Program-made: the position numbers and the translations under genes
From: Myxococcales bacterium
GTDB lineage: Bacteria; Myxococcota_A; Bradymonadia; UBA4248
Assembly (NCBI GenBank): GCA_004554395.1
Contig: SFMP01000010.1
Location: 1 to 9,669, forward strand
Direction of reading: 5' to 3'
DNA length: 9,669 bases
Shown here: positions 1 through 5,852 of the stretch, in pieces
Numbering within the stretch: the stretch's first letter is position 1
How the letters are laid out: each line of letters begins with the position of its first letter
The notes under the pieces: generated by a model
What the model was told of the DNA's origin: nothing
The model's input: only the letters and a program-made list of their open reading frames with translations
The model's database searches: none

Positions 1-115
1 AAAACAAGTGCGTGAACACGCTGTCTTTCGTGTTTCGCTTCGTCCTCTTTTGAAGTTCGATTTCGCTCGTTTTGATCTTCTGCTTTGGGGTTTTCTTTGC
101 TACTCGTTTTGCCAT
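1..115 (-). CDS. N-terminal fragment of a probable Rpn/PD-(D/E)XK nuclease-transposase family protein (runs off the window)
   Basis: This is an open reading frame on the minus strand that starts at an ATG (113-115) and stays open for 38 codons to the window edge. A GGAGGG Shine-Dalgarno sits 4 nt before the ATG, which makes the start convincing. The first 30 or so residues are very Lys/Arg-rich (starting MAKRVAKKTPKQK), and the visible part ends in DSVFTHLF. A short basic leader followed by a K/R-DSVF-x-x-LF motif is typical of the N-terminus of proteins annotated as Rpn-family recombination-promoting nucleases or 'PD-(D/E)XK nuclease family transposase'. The catalytic residues would lie outside the window, so activity cannot be judged. 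A basic N-terminus could also belong to another DNA-binding protein. I am confident that it is a gene, and only moderately confident of the family. It is transcribed away from the kinase gene at 523. Confidence 0.6.
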   Translation of the reverse strand, partial: MAKRVAKKTPKQKIKTSEIELQKRTKRNTKDSVFTHLF

Positions 116-119
116 AACA

Positions 120-125
120 CCCTCC
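120..125 (-). promoter_or_regulatory. Ribosome binding site of the left-edge gene
   Basis: Read on the minus strand, this is GGAGGG followed by TGTT and then ATG. It is a strong anti-16S match at short but workable spacing. It is the main support for calling the truncated left-edge frame a real gene. Confidence 0.65.
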
Positions 126-134
126 ATTTGGCAG

Positions 135-170
135 GTCGACATTGGGGATTATGTCGACACAGTGGATTAT
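135..170. repeat. Two perfectly adjacent 18-bp direct repeats (possible operator)
   Basis: Copy 1 is 135-152 and copy 2 is 153-170, with no gap. Both begin GTCGACA and end GGATTAT, and they match at 15 of 18 positions; the three differences lie in the middle. Each copy starts with the palindrome GTCGAC, so the same face is presented every 18 bp. The pair lies between the start of the left-edge minus-strand gene and its best -10 candidate, which overlaps the right end of copy 2. This is where a repressor, or an autoregulating gene product, would bind. The repeat is directly visible; the operator role is inferred. Confidence 0.55.
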
Positions 171-195
171 AGCGAACTGAACACGGTATAGCGAA
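166..195 (-). promoter_or_regulatory. Candidate promoter for the left-edge gene
   Basis: On the minus strand positions 171-166 read TATAAT, a perfect -10 hexamer. No good -35 exists at 16-18 bp; the best is TTCGCT at about 18 bp. The motif TTCGCTATA occurs twice at a 19-bp period (minus strand, 195-187 and 176-168), the second copy running into the -10. That repeat may be an activator or alternative sigma site rather than a classical -35. Initiation would fall near 160, inside the 18-bp repeats, leaving a leader of about 45 nt before the ATG. Confidence 0.3.
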
Positions 196-447
196 TGAAA
201 AAGAAATGACGTCGGCGACGATGGCCTATATGGCGTTATATGTGGACATTTGGGCTCATCATTGACATTTGTGCATGCTAGAACGGTAGTATTTGACGAT
301 AGAAGTAGATCAATCCACTGAATGGGCAGGTTAGGCGATGAAAAGAAAGATCTCTGTGAGTCAGCTGTTTGAATAGTCAAGTCGTTTGAAATGCGGTAGC
401 CCTGATTGCGCTATCGTCTCTGCTTGTCATCGTGTGTGATATGTGGT

Positions 448-476
448 AGACGCGGCACAGCTCGCCTGCGTCTTTT
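448..476 (+). terminator. Terminator-like hairpin in the leader of the kinase gene
   Basis: The arms AGACGC (448-453) and GCGTCT (468-473) are perfectly complementary. The stem extends inward by GGC/GCC past a single bulged T, leaving a 7-nt loop. A short T run (473-476) follows on the plus strand. The U tract is short, so it is a weak terminator at best. It lies about 47 nt upstream of the kinase ATG, so it could act as an attenuator, end an upstream transcript or just structure the leader. Confidence 0.3.
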
Positions 477-522
477 CGATGTGAGGGGGGCGGTTATCCT
501 TAGCACGTGATAGAGGAAAGAC

Positions 523-1476
523 ATGGCTTGTAGAGAAGCAGCGAGCAAGACGCACGACACGGCGTCATCGCTCATCGTCGTGGGTTCGATAGCGTTGGAT
601 ACGGTATCGACACCTGGGGCGCACGATCGGATAGGTTTGGGCGGATCGGCAACGTATTTTTCGGCAGCGGCAGGGTTGTTGTGTTGCCCCGAGGTCATTG
701 CGGTATTGGGCGATGATTTCGACCGTACGCAGCTCAATTTTCTCGTCGAACGTGGCGTCGATTTGTCGTCGGTCTATACGAAGCAGGGCAAGACGTTCCA
801 GTGGCAGGGGACATACGGCGATGATTTGGCCGAGGCGACGACGCTTCGCACCGATCTGAACGTGTTTGCCGATTTCGAGCCCAATTTGAGCGATAGACAA
901 AAGAATTGCGATTTCCTCTTCCTCGCCAATATCATTCCGCATTTGCAACTCAAAGTCGTCGAGCAGGCGAAGGCGAAATTCGTTGCCGCCGATACGATGA
1001 ATTTGTGGATTAATACGGCGAATGCCGATTTGAAGCGCGTTTTGTCGATGATCGACATGCTCGTGTTGAACGAAGCCGAGGCGCGTCTTTTGAGTGAAGA
1101 AAAGAGCATCGTGGCTGCGGCGAAGCGGATCCAGTCGTTTGGGCCGCAAACGGTTGTCATCAAGCGCGGCGTGTATGGCGCATTTATGATGCACAAAGAT
1201 GCGATTTTTTCGTGCCCAGCGTTCCCGACGATGGAAACGATCGATCCAACGGGGTGTGGCGATACGTTTGCAGGTGGTTTGATTGGGACGCTCGCGCGCC
1301 ATGGAGAAGTCAACGACGAGACACTTCGCGAAGGTATCGTTGTGGGGACTGCTTTGGCGAGTTTTACGATCGAGGGTTATAGTTTAGATGGCTTGAAACG
1401 AGCGACGGTAGAGTCGTTGCGCGAGCGTTATCGGGCGGTCGAGGCGATGACGAAATTTGGGTCGTTCGACCTTTAA
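523..1476 (+). CDS. PfkB/ribokinase-family sugar or nucleoside kinase
   Basis: A 317-residue protein of normal length for the PfkB family, whose members transfer the ATP gamma-phosphate to a sugar or nucleoside hydroxyl in the cytoplasm. The core begins at about residue 16 (SSLIVVGSIALD), and the N-terminal glycine motif follows at 39-42 (LGGS) in the substrate-binding lid region. The second PfkB signature is at 241-249, DPTGCGDTF, where D247 is the expected catalytic base of the anion hole. The usual GAGD reads GCGD, a conservative Ala-to-Cys change. VIKRG just before residue 220 is the usual strand before the ATP site. The ATG at 523 is preceded by AGAGGAAAG at 512-520, a good Shine-Dalgarno. 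The gene appears monocistronic: 5' hairpin upstream, two strong hairpins directly after the stop. Substrate cannot be assigned; ribokinase-, fructokinase- and adenosine kinase-like enzymes all share these motifs. Family confidence is high, substrate unknown. Confidence 0.9.
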   Translation: MACREAASKTHDTASSLIVVGSIALDTVSTPGAHDRIGLGGSATYFSAAAGLLCCPEVIAVLGDDFDRTQLNFLVERGVDLSSVYTKQGKTFQWQGTYGDDLAEATTLRTDLNVFADFEPNLSDRQKNCDFLFLANIIPHLQLKVVEQAKAKFVAADTMNLWINTANADLKRVLSMIDMLVLNEAEARLLSEEKSIVAAAKRIQSFGPQTVVIKRGVYGAFMMHKDAIFSCPAFPTMETIDPTGCGDTFAGGLIGTLARHGEVNDETLREGIVVGTALASFTIEGYSLDGLKRATVESLRERYRAVEAMTKFGSFDL

Positions 1477-1478
1477 TT

Positions 1479-1526
1479 GTCGTTGCGCGCCATGCGCAAT
1501 CGACGAACTGGCGGCGCGAGCCGCCA
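1479..1526 (+). terminator. Tandem hairpins directly after the kinase stop codon
   Basis: Two stem-loops lie 3 bp after the TAA. The first (1479-1504) pairs GTCG+TTGCGC with GCGCAA+CGAC around a 5-nt loop, with one bulged T. The second (1509-1526) pairs TGGCGGC with GCCGCCA around GCGA, a GNRA-type tetraloop. Only AATTT follows the second stem, so there is no proper U tract. The pair probably acts as a transcript end or a 3' stabilising structure. GC-rich stems without U-runs are weaker evidence for intrinsic termination than the hairpin after pilB. Confidence 0.5.
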
Positions 1527-1552
1527 ATTTGCAGTGTAGCACTGTGCAATCT

Positions 1553-1610
1553 TTTGTATATGTTTGTATATGTACATATATATGATATTTAGTAATATGT
1601 ATATATATTG
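1553..1610. other. AT-rich island with a 14-bp perfect palindrome
   Basis: About 58 bp of mostly alternating A and T with very few G or C, in sharp contrast to both neighbours. It contains the perfect palindrome TATATGTACATATA (1567-1580) and TATGAT (1581-1586), a near-consensus -10, but no -35 at proper spacing. It could be a promoter/UP-like or easily melted segment upstream of pilB, or a nucleoid-protein site. The composition is directly visible; function is not established. Confidence 0.4.
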
Positions 1611-1754
1611 GCGTATCGAGCATGTGTTTTGATGGCATAGTCTAGGGCATATTGGTTTGGTGTAGGTCATTGCTCAGACGGCATAAGTCGCCATGTAGCA
1701 TTTCATTCATAGAGCCGCAGCGTATTGCCCAACGGGCAAAAGCGTAGGCTATCC

Positions 1755-1783
1755 GTCGCGCGTAGGCGTTAGCCTAGCGCGAC
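1755..1783. other. Strong hairpin inside the repeat element
   Basis: Arms GTCGCGC (1755-1761) and GCGCGAC (1777-1783) are perfectly complementary. They continue inward with TAGGC/GCCTA around a GTTA loop, with only G1762 unpaired. Twelve base pairs in 29 nt is well above chance. Confidence 0.55.
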
Positions 1784-1784
1784 A

Positions 1785-1817
1785 GCCGAGTGTATGGCTG
1801 CAAAGCCATAGCTCGGC
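1785..1817. other. Second hairpin with GCAA tetraloop inside the repeat element
   Basis: An outer stem GCCGAG/CTCGGC and inner stem TATGGCT/AGCCATA are separated by a small internal loop (TG opposite G). The apex is GCAA, a GNRA-type tetraloop. That apex is more typical of a structured RNA than of a DNA-binding site, although hairpin DNA remains possible. Confidence 0.5.
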
Positions 1818-1915
1818 CGCCGTAGCGTATTGCCCAACGGGCAAAAGCGTAGGCAAAAAGACAGGCAATCATTGGAATCGCCGTGAAGTATGGCATTTCG
1901 CTTTTTGGAGGAATC

Positions 1916-3658
1916 ATGTCGGTAAAAGAGCAAAAACTTGGCGAATTGTTGTTGCGCAGTCAGATCGTGACGGGGGCGCAGCTCGAGGCGGCGCGTAATG
2001 AGCAGCGCAAGACGGGGGGGCGGCTTTCGGGGCAATTGACGAAGCTCGGGTATGTGCGCGAGCAGGATATGACGAATTTTTTGAGTCGTCAGTTTGGCGT
2101 GCCGAGCGTGCATTTGGATGAAGTGCAGGAGATTGGCGAAGATTTGCTCAAGCTGATACCGCGCGACAAGGCGGTGAAGCATAGTTGTTTGCCGATAAAT
2201 CGCGTGGGGCAGACGCTCGTGGTGGCGATGAGCGATCCGACCGATATGTTTGCGATCGACGATCTGAAGTTCATGACGGGTTATAATATCGAAGTCGTCG
2301 TGGCGGGTGAGCAGGCGATATTGGGGGCGATTGACCGATTTTATGCGAAAAAGGCGTCGCCGAATGCGCAGAATGAGGGTGCGGATGACTTCGATTTTGG
2401 GGGTGGCATCGATGAGTTCGACTTAGATGACGTTGAATTTGGCGATGAAGAAGAGTCGGTCAATGCGGTCGACTTGCAGAACATGGCGGAAGAGGCGCCT
2501 GTTGTGAGGCTGGTGAATGCGATTTTGGTCGACGCCATCCGCAACAATGCGTCGGATATTCACTTGGAGCCGTATGAGAAATCGATGCGCGTTCGATTCC
2601 GCATCGACGGCGTGCTCAAGGAGGTGATGCGCCCGCCGTTGAAGTTGCGCAACGCGATAGTGAGCCGTATCAAGATCATGTCGAACCTCGACATTGCTGA
2701 GCGTCGTTTGCCGCAAGACGGTCGTATTAAGCTGAAGTTGGGGCATGGTCGCGAGATGGACTTCCGCGTATCGGTGTTGCCGTGTTTGTTTGGCGAGAAG
2801 GTCGTCATGCGTTTGCTCGACAAGTCGAATTTGCAGCTCGATATGACGAAGCTTGGTTTTGAGCCGCGTGCGTTGACGGATTTCAAAGAGGCGATTCACC
2901 GTCCGTATGGGATGGTACTCGTGACGGGGCCGACGGGTTCGGGGAAGACGACGACGCTTTATAGTGCGTTGAGCGAGTTGAACACGGTGACGGAGAATAT
3001 ATCGACGGCGGAAGACCCTGTTGAGTTCAACTTGATGGGAATTAACCAGGTTCAGATGCACGATGCGATAGGTTTGAACTTTGCGGCGGCGTTGCGTTCG
3101 TTTTTGCGCCAAGACCCAGATATCATCATGGTCGGCGAGATTCGAGACTTCGAGACGGCGGAAATCGCAGTTAAATCGGCATTGACGGGGCACATGGTTT
3201 TGAGCACGTTGCATACGAACGATGCGCCCTCGACGATTAGCCGTTTGTTGAACATGGGTATTGAGCCGTTCTTGGTGACGTCGTCGGTCAACTTGATATT
3301 GGCGCAGCGACTTGCGCGTAAGCTTTGCCCGTTTTGCCGCAAGCAGGCGGTGGTCGATGCAGAGACGCTTCGCAATGCGCAGGTGCCGGAAGATAAGATT
3401 GCGACGGCGCAAGTTTACGAGCCGGGGGCGGGATGCGACAAGTGCAACAATGGTTTCAAGGGGCGAATCGCGCTTTACGAGGTTATGGTGTTTGGTGAAG
3501 AATTGCGCAATGCAGTTTTGCAGGGCTGGTCGACGGCAGAGCTCAAGGCAGAGGCGATTCGCCTTGGTATGCAGACGTTGCGCATGGCGGGTATTAACAA
3601 AGTGCTCGAGGGGACGACGAGTTTGACCGAGGTTTGCCGCGTGACGGCGCCCGATTAG
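1916..3658 (+). CDS. pilB: Type IV pilus assembly ATPase PilB
   Basis: This 580-residue secretion ATPase of the GspE/PilB family powers pilus extension from the cytoplasmic face of the inner membrane. An N-terminal MshEN/GSPII_E_N domain covers about 1-150. An acidic linker rich in D, E and F spans about 162-190 and is followed by the T2SS-E ATPase domain. Visible motifs are Walker A GPTGSGKTT (338-346), the Asp box around STAEDPVEF, Walker B DPDIIMVGE (400-408, with E408), and the His box GHMVLSTLH (425-433). A tetracysteine zinc site has C471/C474 and C507/C510. The sequence closely resembles myxobacterial PilB as I remember it. The ATG at 1916 is chosen because GGAGGA (1907-1912) precedes it at the right distance; an in-frame GTG at 1883 would add 11 residues across that Shine-Dalgarno. 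No pilC or pilT is adjacent, and a terminator follows, so it appears to be transcribed alone. Confidence 0.95.
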   Translation: MSVKEQKLGELLLRSQIVTGAQLEAARNEQRKTGGRLSGQLTKLGYVREQDMTNFLSRQFGVPSVHLDEVQEIGEDLLKLIPRDKAVKHSCLPINRVGQTLVVAMSDPTDMFAIDDLKFMTGYNIEVVVAGEQAILGAIDRFYAKKASPNAQNEGADDFDFGGGIDEFDLDDVEFGDEEESVNAVDLQNMAEEAPVVRLVNAILVDAIRNNASDIHLEPYEKSMRVRFRIDGVLKEVMRPPLKLRNAIVSRIKIMSNLDIAERRLPQDGRIKLKLGHGREMDFRVSVLPCLFGEKVVMRLLDKSNLQLDMTKLGFEPRALTDFKEAIHRPYGMVLVTGPTGSGKTTTLYSALSELNTVTENISTAEDPVEFNLMGINQVQMHDAIGLNFAAALRSFLRQDPDIIMVGEIRDFETAEIAVKSALTGHMVLSTLHTNDAPSTISRLLNMGIEPFLVTSSVNLILAQRLARKLCPFCRKQAVVDAETLRNAQVPEDKIATAQVYEPGAGCDKCNNGFKGRIALYEVMVFGEELRNAVLQGWSTAELKAEAIRLGMQTLRMAGINKVLEGTTSLTEVCRVTAPD

Positions 3659-3671
3659 TCGGCGTTGGAAG

Positions 3672-3706
3672 TCGCTCGAAGGATGAAAAGAGCGATTTTT
3701 GAGTTT
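3672..3706 (+). terminator. Intrinsic terminator after pilB
   Basis: TCGCTC (3672-3677) and GAGCGA (3690-3695) are perfectly complementary around a 12-nt purine-rich loop. They are followed at once by TTTTT, GAG and TTTTTT. The stem begins 14 bp after the pilB stop. The stem is short but the U tract is long, which suits a Rho-independent terminator and separates pilB from the downstream envelope genes. Confidence 0.5.
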
Positions 3707-3724
3707 TTTGCTGAAAATGGTTTT

Positions 3725-3751
3725 TTGATACGTTTCAAACTGGTAGGTAAT
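3725..3751 (+). promoter_or_regulatory. Weak candidate promoter for the envelope gene run
   Basis: TTGATA (3725-3730) and GGTAAT (3746-3751) are spaced 15 bp apart and match the consensus at 5/6 and 4/6. They lie between the pilB terminator and the first envelope gene, where a promoter is expected. Spacing is short and the -10 poor, so this is only the best available candidate. Confidence 0.22.
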
Positions 3752-3799
3752 GCGCGGCGGCACTATCGGAAGTGCCCATCTAGGATGTGGAACTATCAC

Positions 3800-5797
3800 A
3801 TGAATTATCGCAGTTTGTGGTTTTCGTTGATTTGCCTTGCTTGCTCGGCGCATTCGCCAGGACTTTCTTATGCGCAAGAAGAATTTTCGGCGTCGGATGT
3901 CGGAGGCATGGAGCAAGGCACACAACGTGGTGTCGAGGCAGGAGAATGGCTTTGGTCGGTATCGGATGCACCATTACTTCGGTCTGGTGCGACGGCATTA
4001 GCGGTCGCCGAAGGGGTCGCCTCGACGATATACATTGGCAGCTTCGGAACCGTCGTCGTGTCGCAAGATGGCGGTCGGACGTTTAGGCAGTCTTTGCGCT
4101 TCGAAGCAGGCACTGAGAGCGATCCAATCGTATCGTTTGCAGAAGCCGATCCATTGCGACGCCAGCAACGCGCCGATGCATTGCGAGAGTATTTACGCGT
4201 CAATCTCGAAGAGCAATTCGACAATACGTATGTCGAGTCGATGCTCGAGGAAGTGAGCGACGAAGATTTGCTCGATGCAGACGAAGTCACGGATTTAGAG
4301 CCGTTCCAAGATTTGGAACTCGACATGGACAACGATTTGCGCAATGCGCCGGTCGGTGGTCAGAACACGCTCAAAGTGACGAATTTGTCGAATTACGACA
4401 GTTTTATACGAAGGATGCGTATGGCGCGGAGTGCTCAGGAAGAGGGCGATTCGACCGAGGCGATAGAGCAAGCGGCGAAGTCGCCTGGGGTTTGGCAAAT
4501 CCGAGCCATCGGCGCGACGGCGTATGCCGTAACTTCGTCGGCGATATTCGTGACGCATGATTCGGGCAATTCTTGGCAAGCGATGTTACAAGCAGCTGAG
4601 GGCGAGTATTTCTTGTCGATCGACGTGACACCGAGTTTCGATAGAATAGCGATTGGCGTGTCGAATGGCTTGATCATATCGCAAGATGGAGGGTCGACGT
4701 GGGAACGGACGGGCGAGAATGTGCGCGGGGCGGTCTATGAAATTCGTTTTGGTCCGACGGGCGATATATGGGCTTTGACGACGCGCGGCGTCTTTACGAC
4801 GGCGAATATACACGCCGAACAAGGCGATCAGAATGACGTGTCGTTGGCATTGCAATGGACGCGATTTGCGTTGCCCGTTGCGTCGAGCGAAGTGTTGCTC
4901 CATATATACCAAGGCGATGCGGGCAATATCATGTTGCTGACGGGCGAAGGACTTTATATGACGACCGACCTCGTCAATTGGTATACGGTTGGTGCGGAGG
5001 TATTAAACGATTCGTATATACGCGATATATACGTGAAAGATTCGTCGTTGCAGTCGTTTATCGTCGTGACCGATTCGCAGATATTGGAATACAACAACGG
5101 TTGGTTTAATCAATCGAAGGGCATTGGCGTATTGCGCAATGCGCATATAGCACCGTTGGTTGAGAATAATCGCTTGGCGATTGTGACGACCGAAACAGGG
5201 GCTTATTTTGCGTATCATTCGAAGAGCATCGAAGAAGACGAGGCATACGCCGCTTTGGTCGAGCAATGGAAACGCGAGCCGTCGTATGAAGATACGATAC
5301 AAGCGGCGTTGGCGGCCCATTATCTCGATGGTAGCCTCGATAAGAATTGGCGTTTGCGGTCTCGGCTTGCGTGGATTTTGCCGCAAGTGAGGGGGGAATA
5401 CATCTATCGTCAATATCGTCAAGATAAAGATACGGATTATCAGAAGGCTTCGAATTGGTCGCGGACGCAGAAGTTTTATTATGAACGCGATACGCGCAAC
5501 GAGTGGGGCGTTTATGCGCTCTGGGATTTGCGCATTGGTCAGGCGTATAAGAACGATTATGCAGTTGCACGGCTCGAAGATATGCGAGGAAAGCAAGAGA
5601 GCGTCGTCGAAGACGTCATCGAAGCACTCGATCAGAGGCGTTCTTTGCAAATCAGTCAAGTCATTCAAAAGATCGAAGTTGGGAAACCATCTCTCGAAGA
5701 TGAAATCAACTACGAACTCGCCATGCAAGAAGCGGAGGCGACTTTGCACTATCTCACTGGTGGATTTTACATTCCGGCGGTGAAAAACAAGCAATAA
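3800..5797 (+). CDS. Exported Asp-box (BNR/YCF48-like) beta-propeller protein with a C-terminal domain shared with the next gene
   Basis: With the ATG at 3800 the product has 665 residues and opens with a good signal peptide (MNYRSLWFSLI..., likely cleaved after SYA near residue 25). Asp boxes are seen at 88-95 (SQDGGRTF), 252-259 (THDSGNSW) and 294-301 (SQDGGSTW), plus a degenerate one at 388-394 (TTDLVNW). They mark the hairpins of sialidase/BNR/YCF48-type propellers. A very acidic insert lies between the first two (about 125-185). Residues 493-665 form a separate, mostly helical domain that aligns along its length with the 210-residue product of the next gene: EPxxEET, LPxV, WDL, RRxLQI and LTGG(F/W) occur in the same order. 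No catalytic residues are recognised; a binding or scaffold role in the periplasm or at the surface is likely. The frame is open upstream to 3665; starts at 3683 and 3785 lack a spaced Shine-Dalgarno and would bury the signal peptide or lengthen it. GGAA at 3789-3792 supports 3800. Confidence 0.75.
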   Translation: MNYRSLWFSLICLACSAHSPGLSYAQEEFSASDVGGMEQGTQRGVEAGEWLWSVSDAPLLRSGATALAVAEGVASTIYIGSFGTVVVSQDGGRTFRQSLRFEAGTESDPIVSFAEADPLRRQQRADALREYLRVNLEEQFDNTYVESMLEEVSDEDLLDADEVTDLEPFQDLELDMDNDLRNAPVGGQNTLKVTNLSNYDSFIRRMRMARSAQEEGDSTEAIEQAAKSPGVWQIRAIGATAYAVTSSAIFVTHDSGNSWQAMLQAAEGEYFLSIDVTPSFDRIAIGVSNGLIISQDGGSTWERTGENVRGAVYEIRFGPTGDIWALTTRGVFTTANIHAEQGDQNDVSLALQWTRFALPVASSEVLLHIYQGDAGNIMLLTGEGLYMTTDLVNWYTVGAEVLNDSYIRDIYVKDSSLQSFIVVTDSQILEYNNGWFNQSKGIGVLRNAHIAPLVENNRLAIVTTETGAYFAYHSKSIEEDEAYAALVEQWKREPSYEDTIQAALAAHYLDGSLDKNWRLRSRLAWILPQVRGEYIYRQYRQDKDTDYQKASNWSRTQKFYYERDTRNEWGVYALWDLRIGQAYKNDYAVARLEDMRGKQESVVEDVIEALDQRRSLQISQVIQKIEVGKPSLEDEINYELAMQEAEATLHYLTGGFYIPAVKNKQ

Positions 5798-5852
5798 TCA
5801 ATCGTTTGTTACGAAATGTCGTACAAATGTAATAAGTAAGGGGAGACCGAAA

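Larger units (their letters stand above)
116..522. other. Divergent intergenic region between the left-edge gene and the PfkB-family kinase
   Basis: This 407-bp stretch has no convincing gene. Its left third holds the minus-strand Shine-Dalgarno, the 18-bp tandem repeats and a minus-strand -10. A plus-strand TTGACA at 262-267 is followed by TAGTAT at 287-292, but the 19-bp spacing makes it only a weak promoter candidate for the kinase. A tiny open frame (338-376, 12 codons beginning MKRKIS) has no good Shine-Dalgarno. The right third carries the hairpin at 448-473 and, at 512-520, the purine-rich Shine-Dalgarno of the kinase gene. Nothing else structured was seen. Confidence 0.5.
1714..1854. 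repeat. Compact structured element: two 36-bp direct repeats flanking two hairpins
   Basis: The 36-bp direct repeat occupies 1714-1749 and 1819-1854, with one mismatch (C1718 versus T1823) and 105 bp start to start. Each copy contains the self-complementary TTGCCC-AAC-GGGCAA and ends GCGTAGGC. Between the copies are two further hairpins: 1755-1783 (GTCGCGC with GCGCGAC, then TAGGC with GCCTA, one bulged G) and 1785-1817 (GCCGAG with CTCGGC and TATGGCT with AGCCATA, closed by a GCAA tetraloop). GCGTAGGC occurs a third time at 1760-1767, so TAGGCT (1745-1750) can also pair with AGCCTA (1771-1776), giving an alternative fold. The block ends 53 bp before the pilB Shine-Dalgarno. It could be a REP/MITE-like dispersed palindromic element, a structured small RNA or a leader element of pilB. 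Confidence 0.6.

Noticed and set aside
221..265. A 14-codon frame starting MAYMAL
   Set aside because: There is no Shine-Dalgarno and nothing to distinguish it from chance.
338..376. A 12-codon plus-strand frame (MKRKIS...) in the left intergenic region
   Set aside because: It has no properly spaced strong Shine-Dalgarno and is too short to support; it could be chance.
565..1302. A 245-codon open frame antisense to the kinase gene
   Set aside because: It has the low-complexity Arg/Ile-rich composition of a shadow frame, and the sense strand encodes a full PfkB-family protein.
1714..1854. Reading the two direct repeats as a CRISPR array
   Set aside because: There are only two copies, 69 bp of hairpin-rich sequence lies between them rather than a spacer, and no cas gene is visible.
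1883..1915. An upstream GTG start for pilB
   Set aside because: The strong Shine-Dalgarno GGAGGA lies inside this extension and points to the ATG at 1916, and the added residues are not part of the usual PilB N-terminus.
3665..3799. An N-terminal extension of the Asp-box protein from TTG 3665 or ATG 3683
   Set aside because: It would run through the pilB terminator hairpin and place a long basic segment before a clear signal peptide.
2423..3925. A 500-codon open frame on the minus strand, antisense to pilB
   Set aside because: pilB on the plus strand has unmistakable family motifs throughout. The antisense product is Arg/His/Gln-rich with no recognisable domain, and the long frame follows from the codon use of pilB.
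5805..5827. A small inverted repeat (TTTGT-ACG with CGT-ACAAA) after the Asp-box gene
   Set aside because: The stem is weak, has a bulge and lacks a U tract, so it is not a convincing terminator.
5806..5833. A promoter-like pair TTGTTA and TGTAAT (16 bp apart) before the small exported gene
   Set aside because: Initiation would fall inside the gene's own Shine-Dalgarno, leaving almost no leader, so the gene is more likely co-transcribed with its upstream relative.
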